A stretch of 28,302 nt of DNA from DSNY01 sp964539745 (GCA_964539745.1 CAZIJU010000041.1:1-28302); one strand, 5' to 3'. Numbered from the stretch's first letter, positions 21,149 through 28,250 are shown. Numbers and translations: made by a program. Notes: generated by a model not told the origin, from the letters alone.

Positions 21149-21691
21149 TCACGCGCCGTGCTTGCCGGCGCTGACGCGCTTGGCCTGCGGGCCTTCGTCG
21201 CCCATCTCCTCGATGAATTGGACGGGCATACCCGGTTCGAGCCGGTCGAAGTCGGGGTGAACGACGTTGACGCGGCTGAAATACAGCTCGCGGCCGTCGG
21301 CCGTCTCGATGAAGCCATAGCCTTCGTCGGCGAAGATGCGCGCGACGCGGCCGCGCTGCGGAACGGGGTGCGCCTTGACGTCGCCGCGCTGCTCGCGCAG
21401 CACGTCCTCGATCTGGCGCCTGGCCGCGTCGAACGCCTCGCGCAGGGCCACGTAAATGTCCTCGTGGCGGTCGCGCGTCACGACGATTTCCTTGCCCGGC
21501 ACGTGCACGTCCAGGCGGAGCGTGAACTGGCGTCCCTGCCGGTGATGTCTGGCGAACTCGTCGACGGTCACGCGGCAGCGGATGATGCGTGGATAGAACT
21601 GCTCGAGTTTCGCCACGCGTTCGCGGATCTCGGCCTCGAGCGCCTCCGACTGGCCTACGCCGTGCATCGTGATCTGCAGTGGAACTTGCAT
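21149..21691 (-). CDS. Ribosome hibernation factor (HPF/RaiA domain) fused to a cold-shock domain
   Basis: 180 residues in two parts. The N-terminal part (about 1-98) is an HPF/YfiA domain: VPLQITMHGVGQSEALEAEI, RIIRCRVTVDEF, FTLRLDVHVPGKEIVVTR and EDIYVALREAFDAARRQIE. This domain binds the 30S decoding region and stops translation in resting cells. The C-terminal part (112-175) is a cold-shock / OB-fold nucleic-acid-binding domain: RGRVARIFADEGYGFIETADG (RNP1-like GYGFIE), ELYFSRVNVV (RNP2-like). The long HPF C-terminal dimerisation domain is missing, so 100S dimers are not expected by that route. The OB fold may instead hold rRNA or mRNA. The start has GGAAGG upstream. This architecture is known in proteobacteria but is a minority form. 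Confidence 0.9.
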   Translation of the reverse strand: MQVPLQITMHGVGQSEALEAEIRERVAKLEQFYPRIIRCRVTVDEFARHHRQGRQFTLRLDVHVPGKEIVVTRDRHEDIYVALREAFDAARRQIEDVLREQRGDVKAHPVPQRGRVARIFADEGYGFIETADGRELYFSRVNVVHPDFDRLEPGMPVQFIEEMGDEGPQAKRVSAGKHGA

Positions 21692-21694
21692 CGT

Positions 21695-21949
21695 TCACCT
21701 TCCTTTCTTTGCGACACCGTGACCGGATGCGGCCGCGGCGTGTCCGCCCGCATCGGCCCACAGCGCATACCGGTGCACACCCGGTCTCAGGTATGGCAAG
21801 TGCGCCGCCGCATCGAGCATCATGCGCGCCGCGAAAGCCGGCACCGCGAAGCGCGCCTCGAACAGGATGTTCTCGTGCACACCGGCCCGCGCGCTGCCGC
21901 GCCGCTCGAGCCGGCCCGCTCGGAGTCGTCGCGCTCGCTCGCGGGTCAT
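21695..21949 (-). CDS. Possible small protein of unknown function just upstream of the hibernation factor
   Basis: 84 residues from an ATG at 21949. The second half has the base use of coding sequence and a plausible folded segment, FEARFAVPAFAARMMLDAAA followed by HLPYLRPGVHRYALWAD. The first 25 residues are Arg-rich (TRERARRLRAGRLERRG) and less convincing. The stop is 3 nt before the next ATG, a spacing that favours coupling. It could also be the C-terminal remnant of a larger lost gene, with the true 5' part missing. I do not recognise a family. Confidence 0.4.
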   Translation of the reverse strand: MTRERARRLRAGRLERRGSARAGVHENILFEARFAVPAFAARMMLDAAAHLPYLRPGVHRYALWADAGGHAAAASGHGVAKKGR

Positions 21950-22034
21950 GCGCGAACGCGGCGCCGAGCCGCCCGAAACCGACGCTCGCAAGCCGCCGGC
22001 GCGTCATCGCGTTCCCCGTCGATCGCGCACCGGA

Positions 22035-22517
22035 TCAGCGCGCCCAGTGCACGCGCACCAGGTTTTCTTCCTTGTTGTACTTGACCTCGAGTTCACCCTT
22101 GTACGCGTCATGCACCGCCTCGCCGATGGCGCGCGCCAAGTGCGCGTCGGTCGTCGTGATCTGCACGCCACCCTCGACATCCTCGATCGCCATGATGCGC
22201 TCGAGCGGGTGCTCGGACTTTTCGCGGATCTCGCGGTTGCGCACCAGGTGCAGGATGTCGTCGCGATGCGCGGCGAAAAACGCGCCTTCCAGCGTGACGT
22301 AGCCCGCCGGGTAGCGGTCGCGGATCCGGTGGCACGCGGAGCACAGCGCTTCGTGGGCGTCGGCCGGGGCCATCGCCCATTGCCAGCGCCCCTCGCGGAA
22401 CACTGCGCCGCAACCGGGACAGCGCGTCGGCTCCGGCAGCTTCTTCTGCTGCTTGTAGGCGTCGTGGACGAAGTCCTGCCGGTACTCTTCGCGCCAACCG
22501 CCGTGCTTGGTTTTCAT
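22035..22517 (-). CDS. BCAM0308-family zinc-ribbon protein
   Basis: 160 residues. A Cys4 zinc ribbon is formed by Cys33/Cys36 in RCPGCGAVF and Cys59/Cys62 in LCSACHRIRDRYPAGYVTLEG. Between them is the conserved REGRWQWAMAPADAHEAL. The C-terminal half, HPLERIMAIEDVEGGVQITTTDAHLARAIGEAVHDAYKGELEVKYN to VRVHWAR, is an alpha-beta domain similar in feel to the C-terminal part of NMD3-type ribosome-export proteins. The family is named after a gene of the Burkholderia low-oxygen locus, and its neighbours here are also stress genes. A ribosome or rRNA role is possible (inference) since the hibernation factor lies downstream. The ATG at 22517 is preceded by CGGAGGA. The dyad at 22581 fits as its promoter site. 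Confidence 0.85.
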   Translation of the reverse strand: MKTKHGGWREEYRQDFVHDAYKQQKKLPEPTRCPGCGAVFREGRWQWAMAPADAHEALCSACHRIRDRYPAGYVTLEGAFFAAHRDDILHLVRNREIREKSEHPLERIMAIEDVEGGVQITTTDAHLARAIGEAVHDAYKGELEVKYNKEENLVRVHWAR

Positions 22518-22553
22518 CGTCGTCCTCCGCTGATACTCCTTGAACCCTTGGTC

Positions 22554-22594
22554 ACCATAGCCCTGCCGGCGCGGCTGCGGCTGACTTCAGTCAA
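22554..22594 (-). promoter_or_regulatory. CRP/FNR-like dyad and -10 element for the BCAM0308-type gene
   Basis: CTGACTTCAGTCAA (22581-22594) reads as a dyad with one arm mismatch. On the minus strand TATGGT (22559-22554) is centred 31 bp from the dyad centre. The predicted start is near 22546, 29 nt before the ATG. Confidence 0.6.
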
Positions 22595-22658
22595 GCGCGG
22601 CCCTCGCCGGGTCCGCGACAGCCGATGCCGGGAGCCCTGCCGGCCGCTCGCAGCCGCT

Positions 22659-22672
22659 CTGACCTGCGTCAA
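22659..22672 (+). promoter_or_regulatory. CRP/FNR-like dyad CTGAC-N4-GTCAA upstream of the THUMP gene
   Basis: CTGACCTGCGTCAA lies 28-34 nt before the possible ATGs at 22700 and 22706. Class II geometry would start the mRNA at about 22707. The element CAAGGT (22694-22699) at the -10 position is weak. Confidence 0.5.
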
Positions 22673-22699
22673 TCCGGCCGTGCAGCACGAGCGCAAGGT

Positions 22700-23245
22700 A
22701 TGAACATGGAATGGAATGTGATCCTGACGGTCCAGCCCGGCCCGCACTTCGAGCGCGAGGTGCTGGGCGCGCTCGCGCGATTCGGGCGGTTCCGCGCCAC
22801 GCCGTTTCGCGATGTCTGCGTCGGCCAGGTCGAGGATCGCTACGCCTTCCTTGAAGCGCTGCGCGAGGCGCGCGCCGCGCGCGCGCCGTGGGCGCAACAC
22901 CTCGGGCGGGTGATTCCGGTCGACGCCCTGTTTTGGTTTGCGCCGGAGACGTTCGCCGAGCGGCTGAAGCAGACCGTCGCACCGTGGGTCGCGCGCATCG
23001 GCAGCGGATCGTTCTGCGTGCGAATCGAGCGCCGCGGCTTTGCCGGCGAGGTCAAGACGCAGGACATCGAGCGCGCGGTCGGCGAGCACGTGCACGCGCT
23101 CGCGAGCGCGCAGGGCAGTTCGCCGCGCACCGCGTTCGACGACCCTGACTTCGTGATCGCGGCCGAAACGCTCGGCAACGAGTGCGGCGTAGCGCTGCTG
23201 CCGCGCGCATTGCGCGAGACCTACCCCTTCGTGCGCGCCCACTGA
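22700..23245 (+). CDS. THUMP-domain RNA-binding protein
   Basis: 181 residues. THUMP domains bind the acceptor stem of tRNA in modifying enzymes such as ThiI and Trm11. Here there is no methyltransferase, pseudouridine synthase or PP-loop domain, so the protein is a stand-alone THUMP. The first part, WNVILTVQPGPHFEREVLGALARFGRFRATPFRDVCVGQVED, leads to the typical SGSFCVRIERRGFAGEVKTQDIERAVGEHV (strand-helix pair of the domain). A C-terminal end ELVNECGVALLPRALRETYPFV-like segment carries one cysteine. It may present tRNA to a partner or protect it in stress (inference). The start is either 22700 or 22706; the latter would be nearly leaderless. It diverges from the BCAM0308-type gene with one dyad for each. 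Confidence 0.8.
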   Translation: MNMEWNVILTVQPGPHFEREVLGALARFGRFRATPFRDVCVGQVEDRYAFLEALREARAARAPWAQHLGRVIPVDALFWFAPETFAERLKQTVAPWVARIGSGSFCVRIERRGFAGEVKTQDIERAVGEHVHALASAQGSSPRTAFDDPDFVIAAETLGNECGVALLPRALRETYPFVRAH

Positions 23246-23464
23246 ACCCGGAAAGACCTCGCCACCGAGACACGGCAGGCACGGACGAAGGTGGCGGGGC
23301 GCCGTGCGGCGCGGTCTTCGCTCGCCTGCCGGGTGATCCGACGTGACGGGCGGGCGTTTCGTTCTTCCGCCGCGTTGTGCCTGTCCGTGGCTCCGCGGCT
23401 CGACCGGGCTCTTGCGCTGGCCGGCGCCGGCCGCCTTGGGTCGCGGCCGGGTGCCGGCGACCGA

Positions 23465-23923
23465 TTACTTCACCTCGACCTTCGTCGCCTTGCGTTCAGG
23501 CGCCGCGGTCTTGGGCAGATGCACTTCGAGCACGCCGTCCTTCATCTCGGCGGCGATCGCCTTGGCATCGACGTTCTCGGGCAGCGTGAAGCTGCGCATG
23601 AACGAGCCGTAGAAGCGCTCGACGCGGTGCATCTTCTTGCCCTTTTCCTCCTTCTCCTCCTTGCGCTCGCCCTTGATCGTCAGCGTGTCGCCTTCGATCT
23701 CGACGCTCACGTCCTCCTTCTTCACGCCGGGCAGCTCGGCCTTGAGAACGATCTCCTTGTCGGTCTCGATCACGTCGGTCGCAGGCCGCCACTCGAACTC
23801 GGCTGCGACGGGCCAGGTCTTCATCCAGCGGCGCAGATCGAACATGCGGTCGAACAACTCATCGAATTCGCGCAGCGGCGCAAGCGACGATGACACGGGA
23901 ACCAGTGACGTGGATTTGGCCAT
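23465..23923 (-). CDS. Hsp20 / alpha-crystallin small heat-shock protein (separate, IbpA/Hsp16-like class)
   Basis: 152 residues, the standard class A form. The N-terminal arm (1-45) is LAPLREFDELFDRMFDLRRW. The domain then runs WRPATDVIETDKEIVLKAELPGVKKEDVSVEIEGDTLTI, a lysine/glutamate-rich loop (KGERKEEKEEKGKK), FYGSFMRSFTLPENVD and AEMKDGVLEVHLPK. It ends in a V-x-V tail (VEVK), which stands in for the I-x-I. It is much more like the widespread Hsp16/Hsp18 proteins than the three at 734-2115, so it is an independent lineage. The ATG at 23923 has AAGGAGG upstream. The dyad at 23999 with GAAAAT at -10 suggests oxygen- or redox-linked control rather than sigma-32, since no CTTGAAA is seen. 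Confidence 0.94.
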   Translation of the reverse strand: MAKSTSLVPVSSSLAPLREFDELFDRMFDLRRWMKTWPVAAEFEWRPATDVIETDKEIVLKAELPGVKKEDVSVEIEGDTLTIKGERKEEKEEKGKKMHRVERFYGSFMRSFTLPENVDAKAIAAEMKDGVLEVHLPKTAAPERKATKVEVK

Positions 23924-23970
23924 TGCAACCTCCTTGGGCATCGATGCCCGACAGCAAACCATGTGAAATG

Positions 23971-24012
23971 ATTTTCCGCATCGCGCCCCCGGTCGATCTT
24001 GACGGCGGTCAA
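23971..24012 (-). promoter_or_regulatory. CRP/FNR-like dyad and -10 element for the Hsp20 gene at 23465-23923
   Basis: TTGACGGCGGTCAA (23999-24012) has perfect TTGAC/GTCAA arms. On the minus strand GAAAAT (23976-23971) is centred 32 bp away. The start is predicted near 23964, 41 nt before the ATG. Confidence 0.65.
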
Positions 24013-24191
24013 CGCACGCCGATCGGTCGAAAGCGGCAAGTCGAAAGGGCGATCGGCAGATCGCGCAAGTCGCCGCCAGGCAGCACCACGCACGGCGCCG
24101 CGCACGACGCGATCGCGCCGGCCGCCGCGTTGCGATGCGAGTTTTCGGGCGGGCCGTGCCCACCCAAGGTCAGGCGCTCGAGGAGCGAGGC

Positions 24192-24232
24192 TTGACGACC
24201 GTCAATCCCGGCTCGCGGCCGGCGCGAACAAT
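24192..24232 (+). promoter_or_regulatory. CRP/FNR-like dyad and -10 element for the DUF5335 gene
   Basis: TTGACGACCGTCAA (24192-24205) has perfect arms. AACAAT (24227-24232) is centred exactly 31 bp from the dyad centre. The start is predicted near 24240, giving a leader of about 95 nt. Confidence 0.65.
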
Positions 24233-24334
24233 GCTCCGCAGACGCACCGGGTGGCGCGTCCGACAGCGGGAACCAAAGCGCCAGCAAAGCGGGCGCGTGC
24301 GCGACGTCGAACGGGCCAGACCGGGCGGGCGAAC

Positions 24335-24988
24335 GTGAACAGACGCGAGATGCCGCTGACGCAATTGCGCCGCACCCTGTGGCAAACGTACTTCGAGCGC
24401 CTGAACCGCGCGCTCGGAACCGAACGCGTGCAGGTCGAAGCGACGGGGCTCGCATTGTCCGACGTAACCGGCTGGCTCGCCCTCGAGGGTCTGGCGTACG
24501 ACGCCGAGGCCGACGCGATCGCGCTGCGCGTCGGCGGCGGCGAACTGCGCCTGCCGGGTCCGCGCCGCATCGACATCGACGCCGAGGACGAGTGGCTGCA
24601 CGGCATCGAGATCGTCGACGCGCAAGGCCACCGGCACGTGCTGCGGCTGCAGGCACCGCTGCGCGGCGCCGCCGCCGTACGACCCGGCGCAACGACCGAT
24701 CCGGCAACCGACCCCGTCGCGCTGCGCGCCGCGATCCAGCGCATCCTCGACGAGCTCGGGCTGCAGGCGTTTCTTTTCACGCGCGAGACCAAGGACGGCA
24801 GCTCGCTGCTGCGCGTCGAATGCGCGACCAATGGCGAATGGAAAACAGTCACCGTGCCGGTGGACGACGCCGAGCTGCTGGCAAGCGTGCACGACACCCC
24901 GGTGCGGAAGCGACTGTGCGAGGCGTGGCGCGAGCGATTGCGCGATTGCACCCGCGCCGCGACGACGATCGATCCGTCCGGCCGCTGA
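24335..24988 (+). CDS. DUF5335-family protein
   Basis: 217 residues from GTG at 24335 (or 212 from the ATG at 24350). The N-terminal half carries the family pattern: RRTLWQTYFERLNRALGTERVQVEATGLALSDVTGWLALEGLAYDAEADAIALRVGG, then RRIDIDAEDEWLHGIEIVDAQG and LRLQAPL. This is all-beta and of unknown function. The C-terminal half (about 125-217) is a separate alpha-beta part: LRAAIQRILDELGLQAFLFTRETKDGSSLLRVEC and CEAWRERLRDC. I prefer the GTG start because GGGCGGG lies just before it, but the choice is not firm. DUF5335 genes often sit near stress or chaperone genes, as here, 119 nt upstream of groEL. Confidence 0.75.
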   Translation: MNRREMPLTQLRRTLWQTYFERLNRALGTERVQVEATGLALSDVTGWLALEGLAYDAEADAIALRVGGGELRLPGPRRIDIDAEDEWLHGIEIVDAQGHRHVLRLQAPLRGAAAVRPGATTDPATDPVALRAAIQRILDELGLQAFLFTRETKDGSSLLRVECATNGEWKTVTVPVDDAELLASVHDTPVRKRLCEAWRERLRDCTRAATTIDPSGR

Positions 24989-25025
24989 CCGGCGTCAAGA
25001 CCGATTCCTTGAGCGCTCGCAAAAT
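24985..25025 (+). promoter_or_regulatory. CRP/FNR-like dyad and -10 element for groEL
   Basis: CTGACCGGCGTCAA (24985-24998) overlaps the stop of the DUF5335 gene. CAAAAT (25020-25025) is centred 31 bp from the dyad centre. The start is predicted near 25033. No CIRCE (HrcA) element and no clear sigma-32 promoter is visible. Confidence 0.55.
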
Positions 25026-25082
25026 GGCATCGGGGCTGCGCCGCACCGACACGCTGGGCGGCGCGCGTCCCGCCCTCGGCTG

Positions 25083-25098
25083 ACACACACACACACAC
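25083..25098 (+). repeat. (AC)8 dinucleotide repeat in the groEL leader
   Basis: Eight AC units end 9 nt before the start codon and abut the ribosome site (GGGGATGG). Slippage would alter the leader length but not the reading frame. Confidence 0.8.
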
Positions 25099-25107
25099 GG
25101 GGATGGC

Positions 25108-26733
25108 ATGGCCCACAAGCAGGTTCTGTTCCGTTCCGCCGCGCGCGAGAAGGTGTTGCGCGGCGCAACCCAGCTCGTCGACGCGGTGCGCGTCACGCTG
25201 GGGCCGAAGTCCAAGTCGGTCCTGATCCAGAAGAGGTGGGGCGCGCCGATCGTCTGCAACGATGGCGTGACGATCGCCAAAGAGTTCGACCTGAAGGACG
25301 CCGAGGAGAACCTCGGCGCGCAGATGCTGCGGCAGGCCGCCGAAAAGACCGGCGATGCGGTCGGCGACGGCACGAGCACGTCGACCGTGCTTGCGCACGC
25401 GATCTTCGCCGACGGTGTGCGCAACGTCGTTGCCGGCGCGAGCGCGATCGACATCAAGCGGGGGCTGGATCGCGCCTGCAGGCGTGCGGTCGAGTCGTTG
25501 CGAGCGCTGTCGCGTCCGGTGGCCTCGCGCAAGGAAAAGGCGCAGGTCGCGACGATCTCCGCGCACAACGACCCCGCGATCGGCGAACTCGTCGCCGACG
25601 CGATGGAGAAGGTCGGCGGCGAAGGCGTCATCACGGTCGAGGAATCGCGCACGACCGAGACGACGCTCGACGTCGTCGAAGGCATGCAGTTCGACCGCGG
25701 CTTCCAGTCGCCCTACTTCATCACCGACCCCGAGAAGATGGAGGCGGTCCTCGAAGACGCCTACGTACTGCTTGCCGATCGCAAGATCAGCGCGCTCACG
25801 GACTTCCTGCCGCTGCTCGACCAGGTCGCCAAAAGCGGCCGGCCGCTGCTGGTCGTCGCCGAGGACGTCGAGGGCGAGGCGCTCGCCACACTGATCGTCA
25901 ACCAGATTCGCGGCACGCTCAGAAGCTGCGCGGTCAAGGCGCCGGGATTCGGCGACCGCAGGAAGGCAATGCTGCAGGACATGGCGGTCCTGACCGGCGG
26001 GCTGGTGCTGTCGGACGAGACGGGAATGAAGCTCGAGCACATGACGCTCGATCAGTTGGGCCGCGCCAAGCGGGTCGTCGCCGACAAGGACAACACGACG
26101 ATCATCGGCGGCGCCGGCGATCGCGCCCAGATCGACGCGCGCATCCGGCAGATCCGGCGCGAGATCGAGAAGGCCACGAGCGACTACGACCGCGAAAAAC
26201 TTCAGGAGCGGCTCGCCAAACTCGCCGGCGGCGTGGCCGTGATCCGGGCCGGCGCACCGTCGGAAGCCGAGATGAAGGCCAAGCGCGAAGCGCTCGACGA
26301 TGCGATCAGCGCGACCAAGGCCGCGGTGGCCGAAGGCATCGTCCCGGGCGGCGGCCTGGCGTTGCTGCGCTGTACGCAGGCGGTGGCCGACGAGGAGGCG
26401 AAGGCGAGCGGCGACGAGCGCACGGGCATTTCGATCCTGAAGCGCGCGCTGCAGGCACCGACGCGGCAGATCGCGGAGAACTCGGCGGTGGACGGCGGGG
26501 TCGTTGTGGCGCGCATGCTCGAAGGCGCGGGCAACTACGGCTTCGACGCCGCGCGCAACGAGTACGTCGATCTGATCGAGGCCGGCATCATCGACCCGAC
26601 CAAGGTCGTGCGCATCGCGCTCGAAAACGCGGTGTCGATCGCCAGCGTGCTGCTGCTCGCCGAGGCCACGATGACCGAGATCGAGGAGCCGCGCAAGGAC
26701 GCCGCGGGCGGCGAGGCCGGGCTGCCCGAGTGA
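25108..26733 (+). CDS. groEL: GroEL (Cpn60) chaperonin, without a groES partner
   Basis: 541 residues, close to the usual 545-550. Folding machine in which two heptameric rings hydrolyse ATP to fold trapped proteins, normally capped by GroES. Nucleotide-binding elements are kept: LGPKSKSVLI, NDGVTIAKEF (Asp52), AVGDGTSTSTVLA (Asp87, where GroEL usually has GDGTTTATVLA), and IVPGGGLALLR. The apical domain reads FDRGFQSPYFITDPEKMEAV. LDDAISATKAAV holds the aspartate corresponding to the ATPase residue Asp398. The C-terminal Gly-Gly-Met tail is missing; the protein ends GGEAGLPE. No groES lies upstream, which is unusual. It looks like an extra, diverged copy for stress or low oxygen. Substitutions (Ser for Thr in the ATP loop, RKEKAQVATISAHND) mark it as divergent. 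Confidence 0.95.
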   Translation: MAHKQVLFRSAAREKVLRGATQLVDAVRVTLGPKSKSVLIQKRWGAPIVCNDGVTIAKEFDLKDAEENLGAQMLRQAAEKTGDAVGDGTSTSTVLAHAIFADGVRNVVAGASAIDIKRGLDRACRRAVESLRALSRPVASRKEKAQVATISAHNDPAIGELVADAMEKVGGEGVITVEESRTTETTLDVVEGMQFDRGFQSPYFITDPEKMEAVLEDAYVLLADRKISALTDFLPLLDQVAKSGRPLLVVAEDVEGEALATLIVNQIRGTLRSCAVKAPGFGDRRKAMLQDMAVLTGGLVLSDETGMKLEHMTLDQLGRAKRVVADKDNTTIIGGAGDRAQIDARIRQIRREIEKATSDYDREKLQERLAKLAGGVAVIRAGAPSEAEMKAKREALDDAISATKAAVAEGIVPGGGLALLRCTQAVADEEAKASGDERTGISILKRALQAPTRQIAENSAVDGGVVVARMLEGAGNYGFDAARNEYVDLIEAGIIDPTKVVRIALENAVSIASVLLLAEATMTEIEEPRKDAAGGEAGLPE

Positions 26734-26763
26734 GGCGGCCGCCGCGACCGACCACGACGGGTC

Positions 26764-27285
26764 ATGCTGCGCATCGCCGTCAACCGCGCGCCGGTGCTGA
26801 CGCTATGGGCGGCGGTCGTCGCCGAGCGGCTCGGTTTCGATCGCGACGAGGCGCTGACGATGGGACGCGTCGTCGCCGGGCTGAATGCGTATTCCAAAGG
26901 CAGGTCGCTCGGCATCTTCAAGCCGGCGCCGGAAGAGGTCAAGCGCGAGCGCAAGCGGCTCGCCCCCGGCGCGGTGATGCACGTGGAACTGCTCGATCGC
27001 GCCGTGCCCGTCGTGCGCACTCCCGAAGGCCTGCGCGCGCTGTCGAAGAACGTGCCCGTGGACCCCGCGAGCGTCCAGCGCTACCTCGAGAGCAAATTCG
27101 GCGACGCGCTCGGCGCCGTCGAGCGCGAGATGCGCGCGCTCGCCCGTTCGATGAGCGCCGACGAACTGGCGCGCCGCGCCTGGGCGCTGTACGAGGCGTT
27201 CCGCCCCGAGGTGCCCCCCGGGGTACGCGGCTGGGGAGCCGCCGGCACGCTCGACCTGGACCGAATCCGCGCCGCGGCCCGGTAA
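26764..27285 (+). CDS. Conserved hypothetical protein following groEL
   Basis: 173 residues, soluble, no signal peptide. The first 45 residues, APVLTLWAAVVAERLGFDRDEALTMGRVVAGLNAYSKGRSLG, look like a compact helical domain, perhaps with a helix-turn-helix feel. IFKPAPEEVKRERKRLAPGAVMHVELLDRAVPVVRTPEGLRALSKNVPVDPASVQRYLESKFG follows and the rest is a helix-rich, Glu/Arg-rich tail. The ATG is 30 nt after the groEL stop, so it is in one transcript with it. I have seen this type of gene as a conserved unknown, but can name no function. A client or regulator of the chaperonin is possible (inference). Confidence 0.75.
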   Translation: MLRIAVNRAPVLTLWAAVVAERLGFDRDEALTMGRVVAGLNAYSKGRSLGIFKPAPEEVKRERKRLAPGAVMHVELLDRAVPVVRTPEGLRALSKNVPVDPASVQRYLESKFGDALGAVEREMRALARSMSADELARRAWALYEAFRPEVPPGVRGWGAAGTLDLDRIRAAAR

Positions 27286-27310
27286 TCCTCGGGCGGGGCC
27301 GGGTCGCGCG

Positions 27311-28135
27311 TCAGTGCGACATCAGCACCGGCACGGTCATCGACTGCAGCACGGTGCGCGTGGCGCCGCCGAACACGATCTCGCGTGCCCGCGAGTGTCC
27401 GTACGCGCCCATGACGATCAGGTCGGCACCGTAGTCGTGTGCGCGCGAAAGGATCTCGTTACCCGCATCGACATCGGCAGCGACGGTCGGCGCGACCTCG
27501 ACCTTCACGCCGTGCCGCGCGAGGTATGCGGCAATGTCGGTTCCGGGCACGGTGCCGAACGCCTCGGCCGACGGCTTGCCCGCGACCGAAAGAACGACCA
27601 CCTGTTGTGCGCGCTGCAGGAACGGCAGCGCGTCGGTCACCGCGCGCGCCGCCTCGCGGCTCGCGTTCCATGCGACGAGCACCCGCTCGCCCAGCGTCCT
27701 GAACTCGCCCGCATACGGCACGACGAGCACGGGGCGGCTGACCCACAGCAGCACCGCGTCGGCGAAGTTCGATCGGACGTCGGCATCCGGGTCGGTCTGG
27801 TTGACGATCACCAGGTCCGCATAACGCGCGTGCAGCGCGACCGCCTCGGCGATGTCGCCCTCGGCGGTGCGCCATTCGCTGCGCGCGATGCCCGCGGCCT
27901 TCACGCCGGCCTCGAAGCGCGCTCGCGCTTCGGCCACCAGTTCGGCCAGCGTGCTGCGTTGCAGCTCGGCGAGCGCCTCGGCGCCGGCCTCGAGCCCGGC
28001 GGGCAGGTACATCGGCGGCTTGACGTACAGGCCGACGACGTGCGAGTCCCACCGATCGGCGATCCGCCCCGCAATCTCGAGGCTGCGCATGCTGCGCGGC
28101 CGCGGATCGACCGGAAGGAGCAAGGTCTTGAACAT
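27311..28135 (-). CDS. Universal stress protein with two Usp domains
   Basis: 274 residues, two tandem UspA-type domains (about 1-145 and 146-274). The N-terminal domain begins KTLLLPVDPRPRSMRSLEIAGRIADRW. The C-terminal one begins RVLVAWNASREAARAVTDALPFL and holds the ATP-binding signature GAYGHSRAREIVFGGATRTVL (G-x2-G-x9-G-(S/T)), ending TVPVLMSH. The N-terminal domain lacks this signature, so probably only the second binds ATP. Usp proteins accumulate in resting or oxygen-limited cells and help survival by poorly known means. It is convergent with the gene at 26764 (25 nt between stops). GATAAT (28164-28159 on the minus strand) is a good -10 element upstream. Confidence 0.93.
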   Translation of the reverse strand: MFKTLLLPVDPRPRSMRSLEIAGRIADRWDSHVVGLYVKPPMYLPAGLEAGAEALAELQRSTLAELVAEARARFEAGVKAAGIARSEWRTAEGDIAEAVALHARYADLVIVNQTDPDADVRSNFADAVLLWVSRPVLVVPYAGEFRTLGERVLVAWNASREAARAVTDALPFLQRAQQVVVLSVAGKPSAEAFGTVPGTDIAAYLARHGVKVEVAPTVAADVDAGNEILSRAHDYGADLIVMGAYGHSRAREIVFGGATRTVLQSMTVPVLMSH

Positions 28136-28250
28136 GATGATCCTCCACCGAATGCATGATTATCGAGCATTACGAATCTTCGTGACACGATCGACTGCTT
28201 GGCGCTCGCATCCGTCGCCCTGTGTCATTCCGCGTCGCAACGCCGCTCTT

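Noticed and set aside
21822..22703. 293-codon plus-strand open frame
   Set aside because: Antisense to the BCAM0308-type gene, and of Arg-rich low complexity.
25008..25025. Sigma-32 promoter for groEL (CTTGAGC at 25008)
   Set aside because: No CCCCAT-like -10 element follows at 11-16 bp, whereas the dyad and CAAAAT fit the other sites in the window.
24831..27434. 867-codon plus-strand open frame over groEL
   Set aside because: Arg/Gly-rich shadow of groEL in another frame. GroEL is unmistakable.
28172..28195. CRP/FNR-like dyad upstream of the Usp gene
   Set aside because: ACGAATCTTCGT and GTGACACGATCGAC were considered, but neither matches TTGAC-N4-GTCAA on both arms. Only the GATAAT element is supported.
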